Source of the DNA: Macrosoma leucophasiata
Taxonomy: Eukaryota; Arthropoda; Insecta; Lepidoptera; Hedylidae
Length of the DNA stretch: 64,000 bases
Direction: 5' to 3'
Assembly: GCA_036365455.1 (NCBI GenBank)
Contig: JAWQUS010000023.1
Coordinates: 310,001 to 374,000, forward strand
This document shows positions 12,003 through 21,906 of the stretch, piece after piece. Both the position numbers and the translations under genes were made by a program. How positions within the stretch are numbered: the stretch's first letter is position 1; the number at the start of each line of letters is the position of its first letter. The notes beneath the pieces were generated by a model that saw only the letters and a list, made by a program, of their open reading frames with translations, did not search any database and had not been told where the DNA came from.

Positions 12003-12061
12003 CACTTTCCATCAGGTGGCCCGTTTGCTTGTCTGTCAATCTTCAGACATAAAAAAAAAAA

Positions 12062-12510
12062 ACACCATTCAAGTGGATAGGAATGGCGGTAAAAAACAGG
12101 CCAATAAAGGACGAGAGAGTGTTGTTGATAAGGAATGAGGACTCACCATCAGCATTCCCGACATACCGTGGTACCACTTACACCTAGGAAAGACACTTTC
12201 CATAAACAAAAAAATCGAAAAACCTGCGGCAATGCAAAATACTTTACTAAGTATAGGTACCTATTTAATCAATGTCTGTAAATTTTGTATGTGTCATCTA
12301 TCTATACATATTATAAAACAACTATCTAAATGTCCCGGCTATGTCGTTCTGCCATACAATAAATGTAAAAGCCATTGCCTTATTAAAAATTAAAAAAAAA
12401 AAACATTGTGTGAATCCCATCATCGGTGTGAGCAAGCTTACTCGGTAAACGTGTCGTTCTGCCACAGGCACAATAAATGTTGTAAAGCATTTCATGCAAA
12501 TTTTAAATTA
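12062..12510. other. No gene seen
   Basis: Nothing recognisable lies between the Jockey-like LINE and the nested Rep-D. Open reading here (from 12406) only continues fortuitously into the LINE frame that follows. Confidence 0.5.
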
Positions 12511-13911
12511 CTGGTGGTAGAGCTCTATAAAAAAAACGCGCATATAATTCCTCTCCCAAAAAAGACTAATCCTACTGCAGCTGATAGTTATAGGCCTATA
12601 TCTATATTACCTTTCCTTTCAAAAGTCCTCGAGCGTCTAGTAAACCAACAATTAAGCGATTTTTTGTCAAAATGTAATCTCCTTAACCCATTCCAATCTG
12701 GTTTCCGTCCTGGTCATAGTACGACTAGTGCTCTAGTCAAAATCACTGACGATATTCGTTTCGGTATGGAAAAGCAACAGCTCACGGTGTTGACATTGTT
12801 AGACTTTAGCAATGCTTTCAACACTGTTGACTTTGATATACTATTGGCTACGTTGTATTCTCTTAACATATCTCCATCGGTAATTGACTGGTTTCATAAC
12901 TACTTGTTCAGTCGCCGGCATCGTATACAAATCAACGATAATTTTTCGACTTGGTGTGATGTTTCTGCTGGCGTGCCGCAAGGTGGCGTGTTGTCTCCAC
13001 TCTTATTTTCTATTTTCATTAACTCTGTTACACTCTCGTTAACTTCTCTCTATCATCTTTATGCAGACGATCTCCAGATTTACACTCAAGCTAGTTTAAG
13101 GGATCTGCCGAGCTCTATTAACTCATTAAATATTGATCTAGCTCATATCTCACTTTGGAGCCGTTCTCATGGGTTAAACGTAAATCCCCAGAAATCGAAA
13201 GCTATTATCATCGGCAGTTCACGTATGATACATAAAATAGACTGGGATAACTTGCCTGTGCTTTATTTGGATGGTGTTAATATTCCATATAGCAAAACAG
13301 TAAAAAACCTAAGCATCACATTTGATTGCCATTTCTCATGGGCACCTCAAATTACCGAAGTTAGCAGGAAGGTGTTTGCGACAGTTGGTTCTCTAAGGAG
13401 ACTGCGTGGTTTTCTGCCCATCCCTACAAAAATTGCGCTTGCACATTCTTTACTCTTTCCTATTCTTGATTATGCTGACGTCTGCTACCTTGATTTGTCC
13501 CAGGAGCAACTTAATAAACTTGAGCGTCTTCAAAATTTTTTCATAAGGTTTATATTTGGCTTGCGCAAATATGATCATATTTCCGACTATCGTAATAAGC
13601 TTAAGTGGCTCCCTATCCGTCTTCGCCGTGATACACACATTCTTTCATTCTTATACTGCGTGCTATTCAATCCAAATGCTCCACTTTATCTTAAAGAACG
13701 CTTCCAGTTTTTTTGTTCCTCTCAAACCCTTCCCTTACGATCTTCTAAAAACCTTCGACTTCACTTTCCTTCACATTCATCCCAATTCTATGCGAAATCT
13801 TTTACTGTAGAAGCTGTCCACTTGTGGAACAATTTACCTATCACAATTCGTAAAGCTCAATCAATTCTTTCCTTTAAAAATAAAGTTAAACAATACTACT
13901 TATCTCTATAA
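12406..13911 (+). CDS. LINE reverse transcriptase, open but 5'-truncated
   Basis: The frame is open for 501 codons, but the first ~40 residues come from flanking DNA and Rep-D; LINE-derived residues start at about residue 41 (position 12528). Visible RT blocks in order are HIIPLPKKTNPTAADSYRPI (fingers), FQSGFRPGHSTTSALVKI, LLDFSNAFNTVDFDIL (palm A), GVPQGGVLSPLLFSIFIN (palm B) and HLYADDLQIYT (catalytic YADD, about residues 222-225). A CR1/Jockey-like thumb follows (LDYADVCYLDLSQEQLNKLE, then LQNFFIRFIFG) and the C-terminus ends HLWNNLPITIRKAQS..F. There is no endonuclease, which must have been lost by 5' truncation during target-primed reverse transcription. The absence of stops in ~460 codons suggests a recent insertion. 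It could not mobilise itself, and expression is unlikely without a promoter. Confidence 0.85.
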   Translation: MCESHHRCEQAYSVNVSFCHRHNKCCKAFHANFKLLVVELYKKNAHIIPLPKKTNPTAADSYRPISILPFLSKVLERLVNQQLSDFLSKCNLLNPFQSGFRPGHSTTSALVKITDDIRFGMEKQQLTVLTLLDFSNAFNTVDFDILLATLYSLNISPSVIDWFHNYLFSRRHRIQINDNFSTWCDVSAGVPQGGVLSPLLFSIFINSVTLSLTSLYHLYADDLQIYTQASLRDLPSSINSLNIDLAHISLWSRSHGLNVNPQKSKAIIIGSSRMIHKIDWDNLPVLYLDGVNIPYSKTVKNLSITFDCHFSWAPQITEVSRKVFATVGSLRRLRGFLPIPTKIALAHSLLFPILDYADVCYLDLSQEQLNKLERLQNFFIRFIFGLRKYDHISDYRNKLKWLPIRLRRDTHILSFLYCVLFNPNAPLYLKERFQFFCSSQTLPLRSSKNLRLHFPSHSSQFYAKSFTVEAVHLWNNLPITIRKAQSILSFKNKVKQYYLSL

Positions 13912-14212
13912 CTCCTCACTTGCTATCCCTTTTTTCTTAATTTCCCTGAACCCCAACTTTTTTCTTTTTTAACCTTCTGTCAAATGGTCATTACCACTTT
14001 GGTTAAGTTTTTAATATTTATAAATATTTGTGTGATTGGTACACCCTACCGAATTTTCTTTTTTTTTTATTATTATTCCTGACCCGAAGGTTGCCTGGAA
14101 GAAATCGCAGCTTTGCGATAAGGCCGCCTTTTGTACTAATTGTTTTTTTTTTTGTATAATATCTGTTGTAAATTTTCTGGTGTACAATAAAGTGTATTCA
14201 TTCATTCATTCA
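12528..14212 (+). mobile_element. 5'-truncated non-LTR retrotransposon with CTCTA target duplication
   Basis: The element is inserted in Rep-D. The host pentamer CTCTA is present on both sides (12523-12527 and 14213-14217). It starts inside the RT gene, just before the ..PLPKKT.. block, and ends in a (CATT)n tail after the 3' UTR motif GGTTGCCTGGAAGAAATCGC. A short microsatellite tail and a ..TACAATAAAGTGTATT.. end are typical of lepidopteran CR1/Jockey-type LINEs. Confidence 0.85.
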
Positions 14213-14252
14213 CTCTAGTGACGGAGCTCGCGAGCGTAGGCACCACCGCATT

Positions 14253-14453
14253 TTAAAATAAATAAAATACGCTTACACTCACAGCCCCACAGTAGGTATA
14301 AACCTGTGTCGTGGGTGCCGTTGTACACATACAACACATACACAAACACCCAGACCCGAAACAAATATCTGTAGGCCATACAAATACTTGTCCTCGAACC
14401 CGCGACCCTTCGAATCAAACGGTCATCTCACACCGCTGGACTAACCGGGTCGT
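14253..14453 (-). repeat. SINE-B, copy 2, inserted in Rep-D
   Basis: A reverse copy of the whole SINE: tail TAAAATAAATAAAATACG at the left, tRNA-like head ending GGGTCGT at the right. The host CATT occurs on both sides (14249-14252 and 14454-14457), consistent with a 4-bp or slightly longer target duplication. Confidence 0.85.
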
Positions 14454-14675
14454 CATTACCTAATAAACTTGCCGCTAAATGGTAGGGTTCAACACTGTTC
14501 CGGTCAGGTGGTAAAGTATGGGCCTGTAATTTCCGGCACAGGGGCATAACACCTTAGGCTTCAGGAGTGGTAACGCATCTGCATATTGTCCTTGGTTTTT
14601 GTGTGGGTGTCTATAAGCTGTTGTCATCACTTAACATCAATGTGAACTGCATGCTTGCTTGCCCCTTCCATAACA

Positions 14676-15204
14676 TAAAAAACACTATACTATAATAATA
14701 TAGGTAGGTAATTAAAATTAATATCTCAGAACTTTCACGAGAAAAACTGAAAATAAAAAATTAATTAATTCAAACGTGTTTCTCTCTTCAATGATGGGAA
14801 CCCCCGGCCTGTTATTTTTTAATTTTTCGTACCGCAATAGGTACGACGTTAAGCCGGTCAACTATTCAATATATAAAAAATAAGACAGATTCCTACCCTT
14901 ATCAGATACGAATTGATGAAATAAAATTATAAGCCTAGGTAAGCAAAAAGCGATCAAGTTACGCGGTCTAGCCGCTGATCACGATCATTAATGGGTGATC
15001 ATGGTGATCGCTGATACTCGCGGATGTAATTGTCCGCGACGGGTGGTCTCCGGTCTCCGTGATCCTGCAGTTTTGTCATGTCCCGTGTAATTGCGCGCGG
15101 TAGATGTGATAGCCACGAGACATGACTTCATTATCTATCATAGTTTGAATTATCATAATCATTACTACCTTATATCTATTAAAGTGATTAGAATGTAATC
15201 TTCT
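14676..15204. other. No gene seen
   Basis: A GC-richer stretch at 14960-15130 contains GATCA-rich motifs and an inverted repeat (GTCATGTCCCGTG at about 15074, CACGAGACATGAC at about 15113). No gene is supported. Confidence 0.4.
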
Positions 15205-15400
15205 TCTTCTATATATAAATCAATTGCTGTTCGTTAGTCTCGCTAAAACTCGAGAACGGATCGATTTGGCTAATTTTGGATTTAAATGATTTTTGGAAGT
15301 CCAGGGAAGGTTTAAAAGGTAAATATGAAGAAATTGAAGGGAAACAGAAAAAAACACAATTTAATTTTCCCACACAAATAGTCCGTATCTATCAGAAGCT
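15205..15400 (+). mobile_element. Hel-1 Helitron-like repeat, 3' truncated
   Basis: It begins TCTTCTATATATAAATC, then CTGTTCGTTAGTCTCGC and GATTTGGCTAATTTTGG, matching in forward orientation the copies at 24687, 36854 and 56459. The CTAG end is missing. Confidence 0.65.
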
Positions 15401-15959
15401 GTTTTTGAATCTTGGTTTTTTTAATGTAATATTGGACAAACCTACTAATTAATTTTGTCGAATACAATTTAGTTTTATTGACATTAGTATGTTATTGTAC
15501 CGTCTTATTTTAAAATTAAATACACTGAACGTCGCTGCCATCAATAACTTCAATTAGCATTCAGACTACTAAATGCTTGGCATAAAGCAGAATAAGACCT
15601 AGTTACTGAACGTTCTGCTAGCTAACTTATTCAAATGTCGCAATATCGCAAACTTATACGCAGTTGAAACAAATATGTAAAGCGTGGCATTCACTGCGCG
15701 AACGCCTCGAACGGTCCCTCGACTTGTCCACAATCTGATGCAAAAATAAAGTAGGAACAAAACAAAACTCATCGTATGACTGAATTTTTTATCACAGATG
15801 CGTTAATCGAAACCTAAGTTGAAGCAATGCAACTTAGGATGCATTTGCATATCACCTTAGTGAATCTATTCCCTGGCGTCAGTGGTGGTCGTACCACCCA
15901 AAAGATCAATTAATCAATTTCCGCCGGTACGTTTCAAAATCGTCAGTTATTTCTGTAAG
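15401..15959. other. No gene seen
   Basis: AT-rich, unrecognised. Confidence 0.4.
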
Positions 15960-16410
15960 TATCCGCAGTCGCAATTGAATGGTGGGACTTAATATCAACA
16001 TGAGCGGTTGTTCGTCCGCGGCAGCGGCGTGGGGGGGGGGAGGGCGCGGATGCCGCATCGCGCGGTAATTATCCGCAATTACCGCCTTTGATGTCGTCCG
16101 CTTGTGTCCGCTCGGTGAGCTGCTTGATACCGATACCGCATTGCTTACAATCTGAGACTGTTGTTTCATAATACTAGTGTTGGCTGATGGCTAGGGATAC
16201 GTACCTACGTATCCCACTAACGTACATCGCAGGAACTTGCGATGCGGCGTCGCATCGCATGGCATCGCAGTTTTGTGAGGATGCCCATAGGTGAAAATCA
16301 GCGGACTGTTTGTATCCTCGCGTTGATGGCAGGATCTAATCAACATTAGTGGTTTTGCGGCAGAGGTGCGGATGCCACATCGCGCAATCATTAAAATAAT
16401 GGTTTTTCTT
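15960..16410 (-). repeat. Two diverged units of an unknown repeat
   Basis: Blocks at about 15990-16075 and 16340-16400 share TCAACAT(G/T)AG, GCGG and GCGGATGCC(G/A)CATCGCGC. The first holds a run of ten G. Between them are a palindrome (GGGATACGTA, CC, TACGTATCCC at about 16193-16215) and alternating GCGATGC/GCATCGC words at 16237-16268. Minus-strand frames are open but unlike known proteins. Confidence 0.4.
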
Positions 16411-17164
16411 TTAAAACGGCACAGGGCTAAGGCACCACCAGCAGACGGCAGATAGAGGATAAAGAGAGGAAGGAACCCCACCTCATGTCATCTGTCGCCA
16501 AAAGCAATGTTTTTGACCTTCTAAACTTCAGGGATGTCCACGTATTGACTTATTATTATAAGTTTTGTCCTAATTATAATAAAATAATAATCTTTGGATC
16601 GCACCTAAATTGATCCGCTTTCTTCCTTCAACCACAGCGCGCGTTCTAAGGAAGCAAAAGAAAGCGAATCGATTTGTTGATAGATGTAACTTCTTGAGCT
16701 GAGAGCCCTTCGCGCTCATCGATTGCTCGGAGAATCAGAGAGACAAAAACAGAAATATATATAACAAGGCATAAACAGAAATATCCGTTATCTCGTATAC
16801 CTTTACATGACGAATATACAGCGTACATTCACTTATTTAATCTTGTACCACAGATAGTTGTCTGCAGACTGTTTGTTGTCTTCGCTAATTTTTATGGTGC
16901 GGTGGGTGGCGAACATGGCTACGGTGCCATAGCTCGGAACAGTTGCCAGTCCACGCACTTCCACGTACGGGCAATTATACAATTACGCAGTGATTGTAAT
17001 TGTTGTTCAACTTGAAAGCGAAATGCCCTTATTACGATGATAAACCGGAAGCAGACGACTTGAAATACCACCCACCATGTTTTGGTTGTGTTGGTGGTGT
17101 GTGGTGTGGTGCAGACAGTGAAGTCATGGGCTCTAAAATCTCTTAAATTTTGTTGGTGCTAAAC
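16411..17164. other. No gene seen
   Basis: No recognised gene or repeat. Short TG-rich tracts lie near 17060-17120. Confidence 0.4.
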
Positions 17165-17239
17165 TATTATGATTCAAAACCCTCAGACGACCCGTGGAGG
17201 CTCCCCAGAACCAGAGGCCCGTAGTGGACCTCCCCTGTC

Positions 17240-17615
17240 ACCCTCCACCCTTAGTCCGCCACTGTCCATGAGACCCATTATACGTCCCACTGCTGGGCAC
17301 GAGTCTCTCCCCTTTTTGGGGGGAGGCCTGGAGCTTACTCCACCACGCTGCTCCAATGCGGATTGGTGGAGATACGGGTTAGTGGCCAACCCGCTGTCAG
17401 ATGTTTTCAAACCGCCTATAAGGCCTCCGACAAGGTTTAACGACTGCTATCTATCGATAGCAACCGGGACCGACGGCTTAACGTGCCCTCCGAAGCACGG
17501 AGACGCGCATTTAATTTGTTACTAGCGGTCACCCATCATACTACCCGACCGCGCCCGTAGTGCTTAACCGAGTAGATCGCTTATAATCTACACCAGCCGC
17601 CGGGCCATGCGCGCT
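17240..17615 (-). repeat. 5S-SINE, copy 1 (5S rRNA-headed)
   Basis: On the minus strand the head contains GGTTAAGCA (17569-17561) and GATGGGTGACCGC (17537-17525). These match the A-box and C-box of the internal 5S rRNA promoter at nearly the natural spacing. The body carries CTATCGATAGATAGCAG-like and GCCACTAACCC-like stretches, then the widespread lepidopteran segment CCAATCCGCATTGGAGC and CCCAGCAGTGGGACGTATA. The second copy is at 59062-59425. An open frame across this region on the plus strand is a chance frame. Confidence 0.75.
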
Positions 17616-18312
17616 TATCTCCATTTACTTCTTCTTTATATCTGCACCCTATATCTTTTTCCTTCTCTATGTAAATGCGTGCATAACGAAAACCTTACAT
17701 GTCCATTAAATTTTTGAAGGTTTCCCTCGATTTCTCTCATGCCATCATCGGATTCCAATTTGGTGGAAATGAGACCAACTTCAAAGTTGTACCCTTTCAA
17801 ACTACACAAACATTTTCAAAATCGGTTGACAATTGACGGAGTAATCGGTCAACATAGGTACATACAATCGATATAGAACCTCATCCTCTTTGTAAGTCGG
17901 TTAAAATAAATGATCATCAGTCCATCTCAACCGATTATTACAAAGCTTAAACCGTAGACTTAATCATCGAAAGAAATAGTAGGTCAACGGAAAATCCATA
18001 TCCATGCGATGCCGCGGCAAAAAACTAGTTAGGACTGAATAACAAGAGGCATACGAGTACATATAAAGCATAATAAGACCTCAGGAACTTCGCTATACAT
18101 TACCTTAATTGATCATCAGCGCCGATTTATTGTCGCAAAAAAGACGCGTTTAGTATTTCTCGATCGTGGATTCTGTTACACGGATACCTGTCTATTTGCT
18201 TAAGGCTACTTATTCAATACGACTATGGGTTCTTTGGAGTGGTCTGCAGGGAAACAGGGACGGAAAGGTGCACACAGTTTTGTAATAAGGAAAGGGTTTA
18301 AATGTTTTTTTA
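17616..18312. other. No gene seen
   Basis: 17690-17900 resembles lepidopteran repeat DNA (TTTCAAACTACACAAACA, CAAAATCGGTTGACAATTG), but I cannot name it. Confidence 0.35.
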
Positions 18313-18625
18313 TATTTTTTTGCAATAACACATGCTAGTGAAATAAACTTTGCAGTTTATTAAATATCGTGAAGAAGTCACTCTTACCCTTAATAATTGT
18401 TTTTACATTATTTTTCGCAATAACACATGCTAGTGATAAATATTCTTTTTAAAAAGAAAAATGGAAAGATAAATATGACTTCAGGCTAGATTCGAACTCG
18501 CGGGCACTGGGATCTAGTCCAGCTCTTCCAACTGAGCTACCGACGTCCACACTCGAGTTGTCAAATCTTGCCTTCACATTAAAATTTATTGCCTTTTGGT
18601 GGCAGTAGGACATCTATTGCCAATG
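18313..18625 (-). repeat. tRNA-A repeat, copy 3, diverged
   Basis: The tRNA-like core is at 18548-18478. The tail word AATAACACATGCTAGTGA appears twice (about 18325 and 18420), with the head sequence CAGTTTATTAAATATCGTGA between, so this is more than one unit of a tandem arrangement. Confidence 0.75.
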
Positions 18626-18706
18626 CCAAAGGGTTTCAGTTCTTCACGGCAGATTGGTATGCAGTGCACACCAGAACACAGTTATGATACTTAACTTGAA
18701 GGCGGT

Positions 18707-18775
18707 CGTGACGATACCATCGCTCTCTAGTGGAGGTGTATTCTTCCACTAGTAGAGAGCGATGCGGTCGTCACG
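18707..18775. repeat. 69-bp near-perfect hairpin
   Basis: The left arm CGTGACGATACCATCGCTCT continues CTAGTGGA. The right arm TCCACTAGTAGAGAGCGATG continues CGGTCGTCACG. The arms pair except for a 3-base bulge and three mismatches, around a loop of about 10 bases. It could be a tiny foldback element or a chance structure; transcription is unknown. Confidence 0.75.
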
Positions 18776-18830
18776 TCGATCGAAAATAATAGAATACAGG
18801 TTCAATCCAACACAACAATGCTAGTAACAC

Positions 18831-19112
18831 TTTTTTTTATGTAATGGAAGTGGCAAACAAGTATGCAGTTCACATCGATGTTAAGTGATGACTGCAGTCT
18901 ATAGACGCCCACACAAAGACCAAGGTCAAAATGCAGATGCGTTACCACTCCTGAGGCATAAGGTGTTACGCCTCTGTGCCGGAAATTACAGGGCCGTACA
19001 TTACCACCTGACCGGAACACGATAGTGCTGAACAATACCATTTAGCGGCAAGTATATAAAATGCTGTGGTGTCTACGCCCGCGAAATCCGTCACTGGAGC
19101 TCTACCACCAGT
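18831..19112 (-). repeat. Rep-D, near full-length reverse copy
   Basis: It runs from the T-rich end (TTTTTTTTATGTAATGGAAG) to GGAGCTCTACCACCAG at about 19097-19112. Confidence 0.85.
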
Positions 19113-19268
19113 TCACATGGATGTTAAATAATGACTGCAGCCTATAGTAGACATCTACACCAAACCCACAGGTCATAATGAACATTGCGACAGACAGATT
19201 TATTATGTAATGCGGTGGTGCCTGCGCGCGCGAGTCTCTCTCTATACCTACTGGAGCTACACCAGTAA
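19113..19268 (-). repeat. Rep-D, internally deleted, directly following
   Basis: It starts inside the family at TTCACATGGATGTTAAATAA, loses the central part, and ends with TGCGGTGGTGCCTGCG and a decayed CTGGAGCTACACCAGT. Confidence 0.75.
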
Positions 19269-19327
19269 AATAAATAAAAAGTGTTACTAGCATTGTTGTG
19301 TTGTATTAAACCTGTATTCTATTATAC

Positions 19328-19844
19328 TTAACTTTCAAATATGCACAATATTAAGTCGACTTGACCATGACCGAGTCAAGTTTCAAAAGCATAAAAATTG
19401 AGATCAATCTTACGCCCACAACTCAGCTTGTACTGAGATAAAGTCTTAAGCTCAATTTATTAAAACTCCGATCCTTTTTTTAGAAAGATCGTTTTGAAAA
19501 ATCAGCAAACATCTTGAATGGGCTTAATGAAAAATGGTCCATCGCTGTAATATGACATATCGCATTTGTCGGCGCATGCGCAGTCGACAGGATGCAATAC
19601 TAATGACGCAGTTACGTAGCTACGGCAGTAGCGGACGGACTGACAGATGCTCCCTGGCTTTGATGGGTACAGTTGGTGAGGAAAATAATGTTTTGAAATT
19701 TAGTTTCTTAGTGAATAAAGTTAACTGTATTTTTCGCCATGAAAATGAATACAGTCAGAAAAAATTGTGGTGATGTGATTTTGTGGTCTTTATGAATTTG
19801 AATACAAAAAATCCTCAAGATTGTCTATTAATGGATGAGTATTA
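19328..19844. other. No gene seen
   Basis: A small open frame (19534-19773) includes GGCGCATGCGCAG, an NRF-1-like palindrome. No similarity to a known gene. Confidence 0.35.
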
Positions 19845-20105
19845 CTGGTGTTAGAGTTGAAGGCGTAGGCACCACTGCATTACCTAGTCTGTTTACCGCC
19901 AATTGGCAGTGTTCAGCACTAGATGTGTTCCAATTAGATGGTTATATATGGTCCCGTAATAACTATCACAGAGACATAGCAACTTAGGTTTCACGGGCGG
20001 CATCTGCACTTGGACCTCTGGTTATTGTGTAGATGTCTACAGGCTGCAGTCACCACTTAACATCAACGTGAGCTGCATGGTTGTTTGCCAACTTTCTTAC
20101 ATAGG
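19845..20105 (+). repeat. Rep-D, diverged copy
   Basis: Order of blocks preserved: GGCGTAGGCACCACTGC, GTGTTCAGCACTAGATG, GTCTACAGGCTGCAGTCA, GTGAGCTGCATGGTTGTTTG. Confidence 0.75.
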
Positions 20106-20151
20106 TAAAATAGTCAAAAATATAGTATGTTCTTAGGTTTTCGCGTAGTAA

Positions 20152-20466
20152 ACTGCCTCAGTAGCGTAGTGGTAGCAGGCCACTACTACTACACTGGGGG
20201 TCCTGGGTTCGATTCCCGGGTCGAGGACTATCAGAGATAACGGTTAAAAATCCTTTATCTCTGGTGCTATTGTAATTTTTCCATTTTCTGGAAGTTTCCC
20301 AGTAGGTACCTCGGAGTTTGGCAATGTGCCTGGAGATGTCAACAGGATCGCCACCTGTTACATGGGCCAAAACGTAACCGGCGAATCATGGGTGTTTGCA
20401 TGTATGCTTGAATGCATGCATTTACCTCTGCCTACACCTTCGGGGATTACAGGCGTGAAGTTACGT
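20152..20466 (+). repeat. SINE-C, near complete copy
   Basis: The tRNA-like head GCCTCAGTAGCGTAGTGGTA has GGGTTCGATTCCCGGG as its T-arm/B-box, in the style of a tRNA-Gly-like ancestor. The ~240 bp body follows: CAGAGATAACGG, CTGGAAGTTTCCCAGTA, GTGCCTGGAGATGTCAACA, ACGTAACCGGCGAATCATGG and CTTCGGGGATTACAGGCGTG. This is the best copy in the window. Several others are interrupted by later insertions. Confidence 0.85.
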
Positions 20467-21467
20467 AGTTTTATAGTCAAAATATTAGAGGAGGATATCT
20501 TTGAAAAAAGTATTGGTACCTTTATGCCCTGTTCTCTCTGGAGGAAGAATAGTTCCGATGTCAAGGTATTTAAAATAAAACATATATTATCTTGTCGAGA
20601 GCGGTATAATTTACATTTTAAATAAGGTGTAGGAATACATTTCAGGGAAAGTTTGCTGTTGAATTTAAGTTTGTCTCTATGAGGTGAATTATCTTCAACA
20701 TTCAAATGATTCCCCGGACGATTATGGGGACCCCCCGCTACGTTCTCAATATAAATAATGCGAAAATCATGAATAATACATACTTCTAGACCGGTTTCGG
20801 TTGGTACCAGGTTGAAAATATTCGATAACATTTTATTTGTGTTTTGTACTTCAATAGGAACTTTTTTTTTTCGGCTTTGGGTTCAGCAAAGTATAACAAT
20901 TTTTGTCAATGACTTTACTTTTATTGTACCTAATAACCTATAGTCAATTTGTTGTTTTTTAGGGTCTCGTAACTGAGAAGGAAAGAATGGAACCTTTATA
21001 ATTATATTCGACCGATTAAATTAAAATTCTGAAAGTTTGAGTGGCACTCGCCTTCACAGGGTTCCTAATAATTGAAAAAAATCCTATAATCTACTGAATA
21101 CTATCAAGAACCGTCTTCTAAAGGTATAGCGGTGTGTGACGACGGTTTTCAATAAGGCTCACGGGTACAAATATATTTAGTATTTTTCAAAATGTTAGTT
21201 CCAGTAGTTTCGGTGTTTCAAATAAGCTGTGATAGGCGGATAGACAGCAACAGTATAATATTCAATGCTATCGTATAAGTAATACCATAATATTCGCAGC
21301 CGACTGTACCTGTGGTCGGCACACATACAAAGCAGTAACATTACTGTCGTAGACCACCTATGTGGTCTGTGAGTCTACAGATGCCTTTTGATGAATCTTA
21401 CTAATCGAACTAAGATTACAAAATATGCAAAAGTATGATTATTATGGACCCAATCACGCAGAAATAG
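20467..21467. other. No gene seen
   Basis: Open frames at 20358-20831 on the minus strand overlap the SINE tail and show no domain. 20960-21240 has scattered lepidopteran repeat words (AGGGTTCCTAATAATTG). Confidence 0.4.
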
Positions 21468-21906
21468 AATGGTAGCAGGCCACTTCTGCTACGCAGGGTT
21501 CAGTTCCAGTCCGGAGTAAGACGAATCAGGATTTTTACATTTCCTGGAAGTTTTCCAGCGCTAGTCTCGGAGTCAGGTAATGTGCCTGGAGATCGCAATA
21601 TGCCTCGCCACTTTTAACATAGGACGAAAGGTTATTGTCCAGTCGTGGATGTTTGCAATTGGCGACCCGATTAGTCCAGCGGTGTGTGACTACCGCTTGA
21701 TTGGAAGCGTCACGAATTCGATCCCCGCACTGGGCCAAATGTTTGTATGGCCTACAAATATTTGTTTCGGGTCTGGGTGTCTTATGTGTTGTATGTGTAC
21801 AACGGGACCCAAGATACATGTTCATATCTGGTATGAGGCTGTGAGTGTAAGCGTATTTAATTTATTTTATCTCTGCCAATCCCCATGGCGAACACAGGCG
21901 TGAAGT
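21468..21906 (+). repeat. SINE-C interrupted by SINE-B
   Basis: The left part runs from ATGGTAGCAGGCCACTTCTG to GTCGTGGATGTTTGCAATT (about 21660). The right part resumes at about 21869 with TCTCTGCCAATCCCCATGG and GGCGTGAAGTT. About 20 bases of SINE-C are missing at the junction. Confidence 0.75.
21662..21868 (+). repeat. SINE-B, copy 3, inside SINE-C
   Basis: Head GGCGACCCGATTAGTCCAGC, body TTTGTTTCGGGTCTGGGTG and tail GTAAGCGTATTTAATTTATT. Confidence 0.85.

Larger units (their letters stand above)
8450..12061 (+). mobile_element. Jockey-like non-LTR retrotransposon, nearly full length
   Basis: It has a GC-rich leader (8450-9162), an endonuclease plus RT reading region (9163-12002) broken by frameshifts, a short 3' UTR and an A-rich end at about 12050-12061. 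No separate gag-like ORF1 was recognised in the leader. Its GC content is much higher than that of the flanks. 3' fragments of the same family recur at 24884-24945, 34230-34390 and 53420-53541. No clear target duplication was found. Confidence 0.8.
12511..14675 (+). repeat. Rep-D copy split by a LINE and a SINE-B
   Basis: The 5' end CTGGTGGTAGAGCTCTA is at 12511-12527. The sequence resumes at 14213 (CTCTAGTGACGGAGCTCG), is interrupted again at 14253-14453, then resumes with ATTACCTAATAAACTTGCCG and runs to the A-rich end near 14675. Removing both inserts restores a normal Rep-D order. Confidence 0.85.
18785..19327. repeat. ~50-bp inverted repeat enclosing two Rep-D copies
   Basis: The left arm (about 18786-18835, containing AGAATACAGGTTCAATCC and CACAACAATGCTAGTAACAC) is the reverse complement of the right arm (about 19276-19325), with about two mismatches. 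Everything between is Rep-D in reverse orientation. Confidence 0.85.

Noticed and set aside
12406..12527. Native N-terminus of the LINE protein
   Set aside because: The first ~40 codons are flank and Rep-D. The LINE begins at 12528, shown by the CTCTA duplication.
17169..17525. 118-codon protein gene
   Set aside because: The frame lies entirely over the reverse 5S-SINE and its flank.
20152..20225. tRNA-Gly-like gene
   Set aside because: Followed by the conserved SINE-C body and present in several truncated copies.
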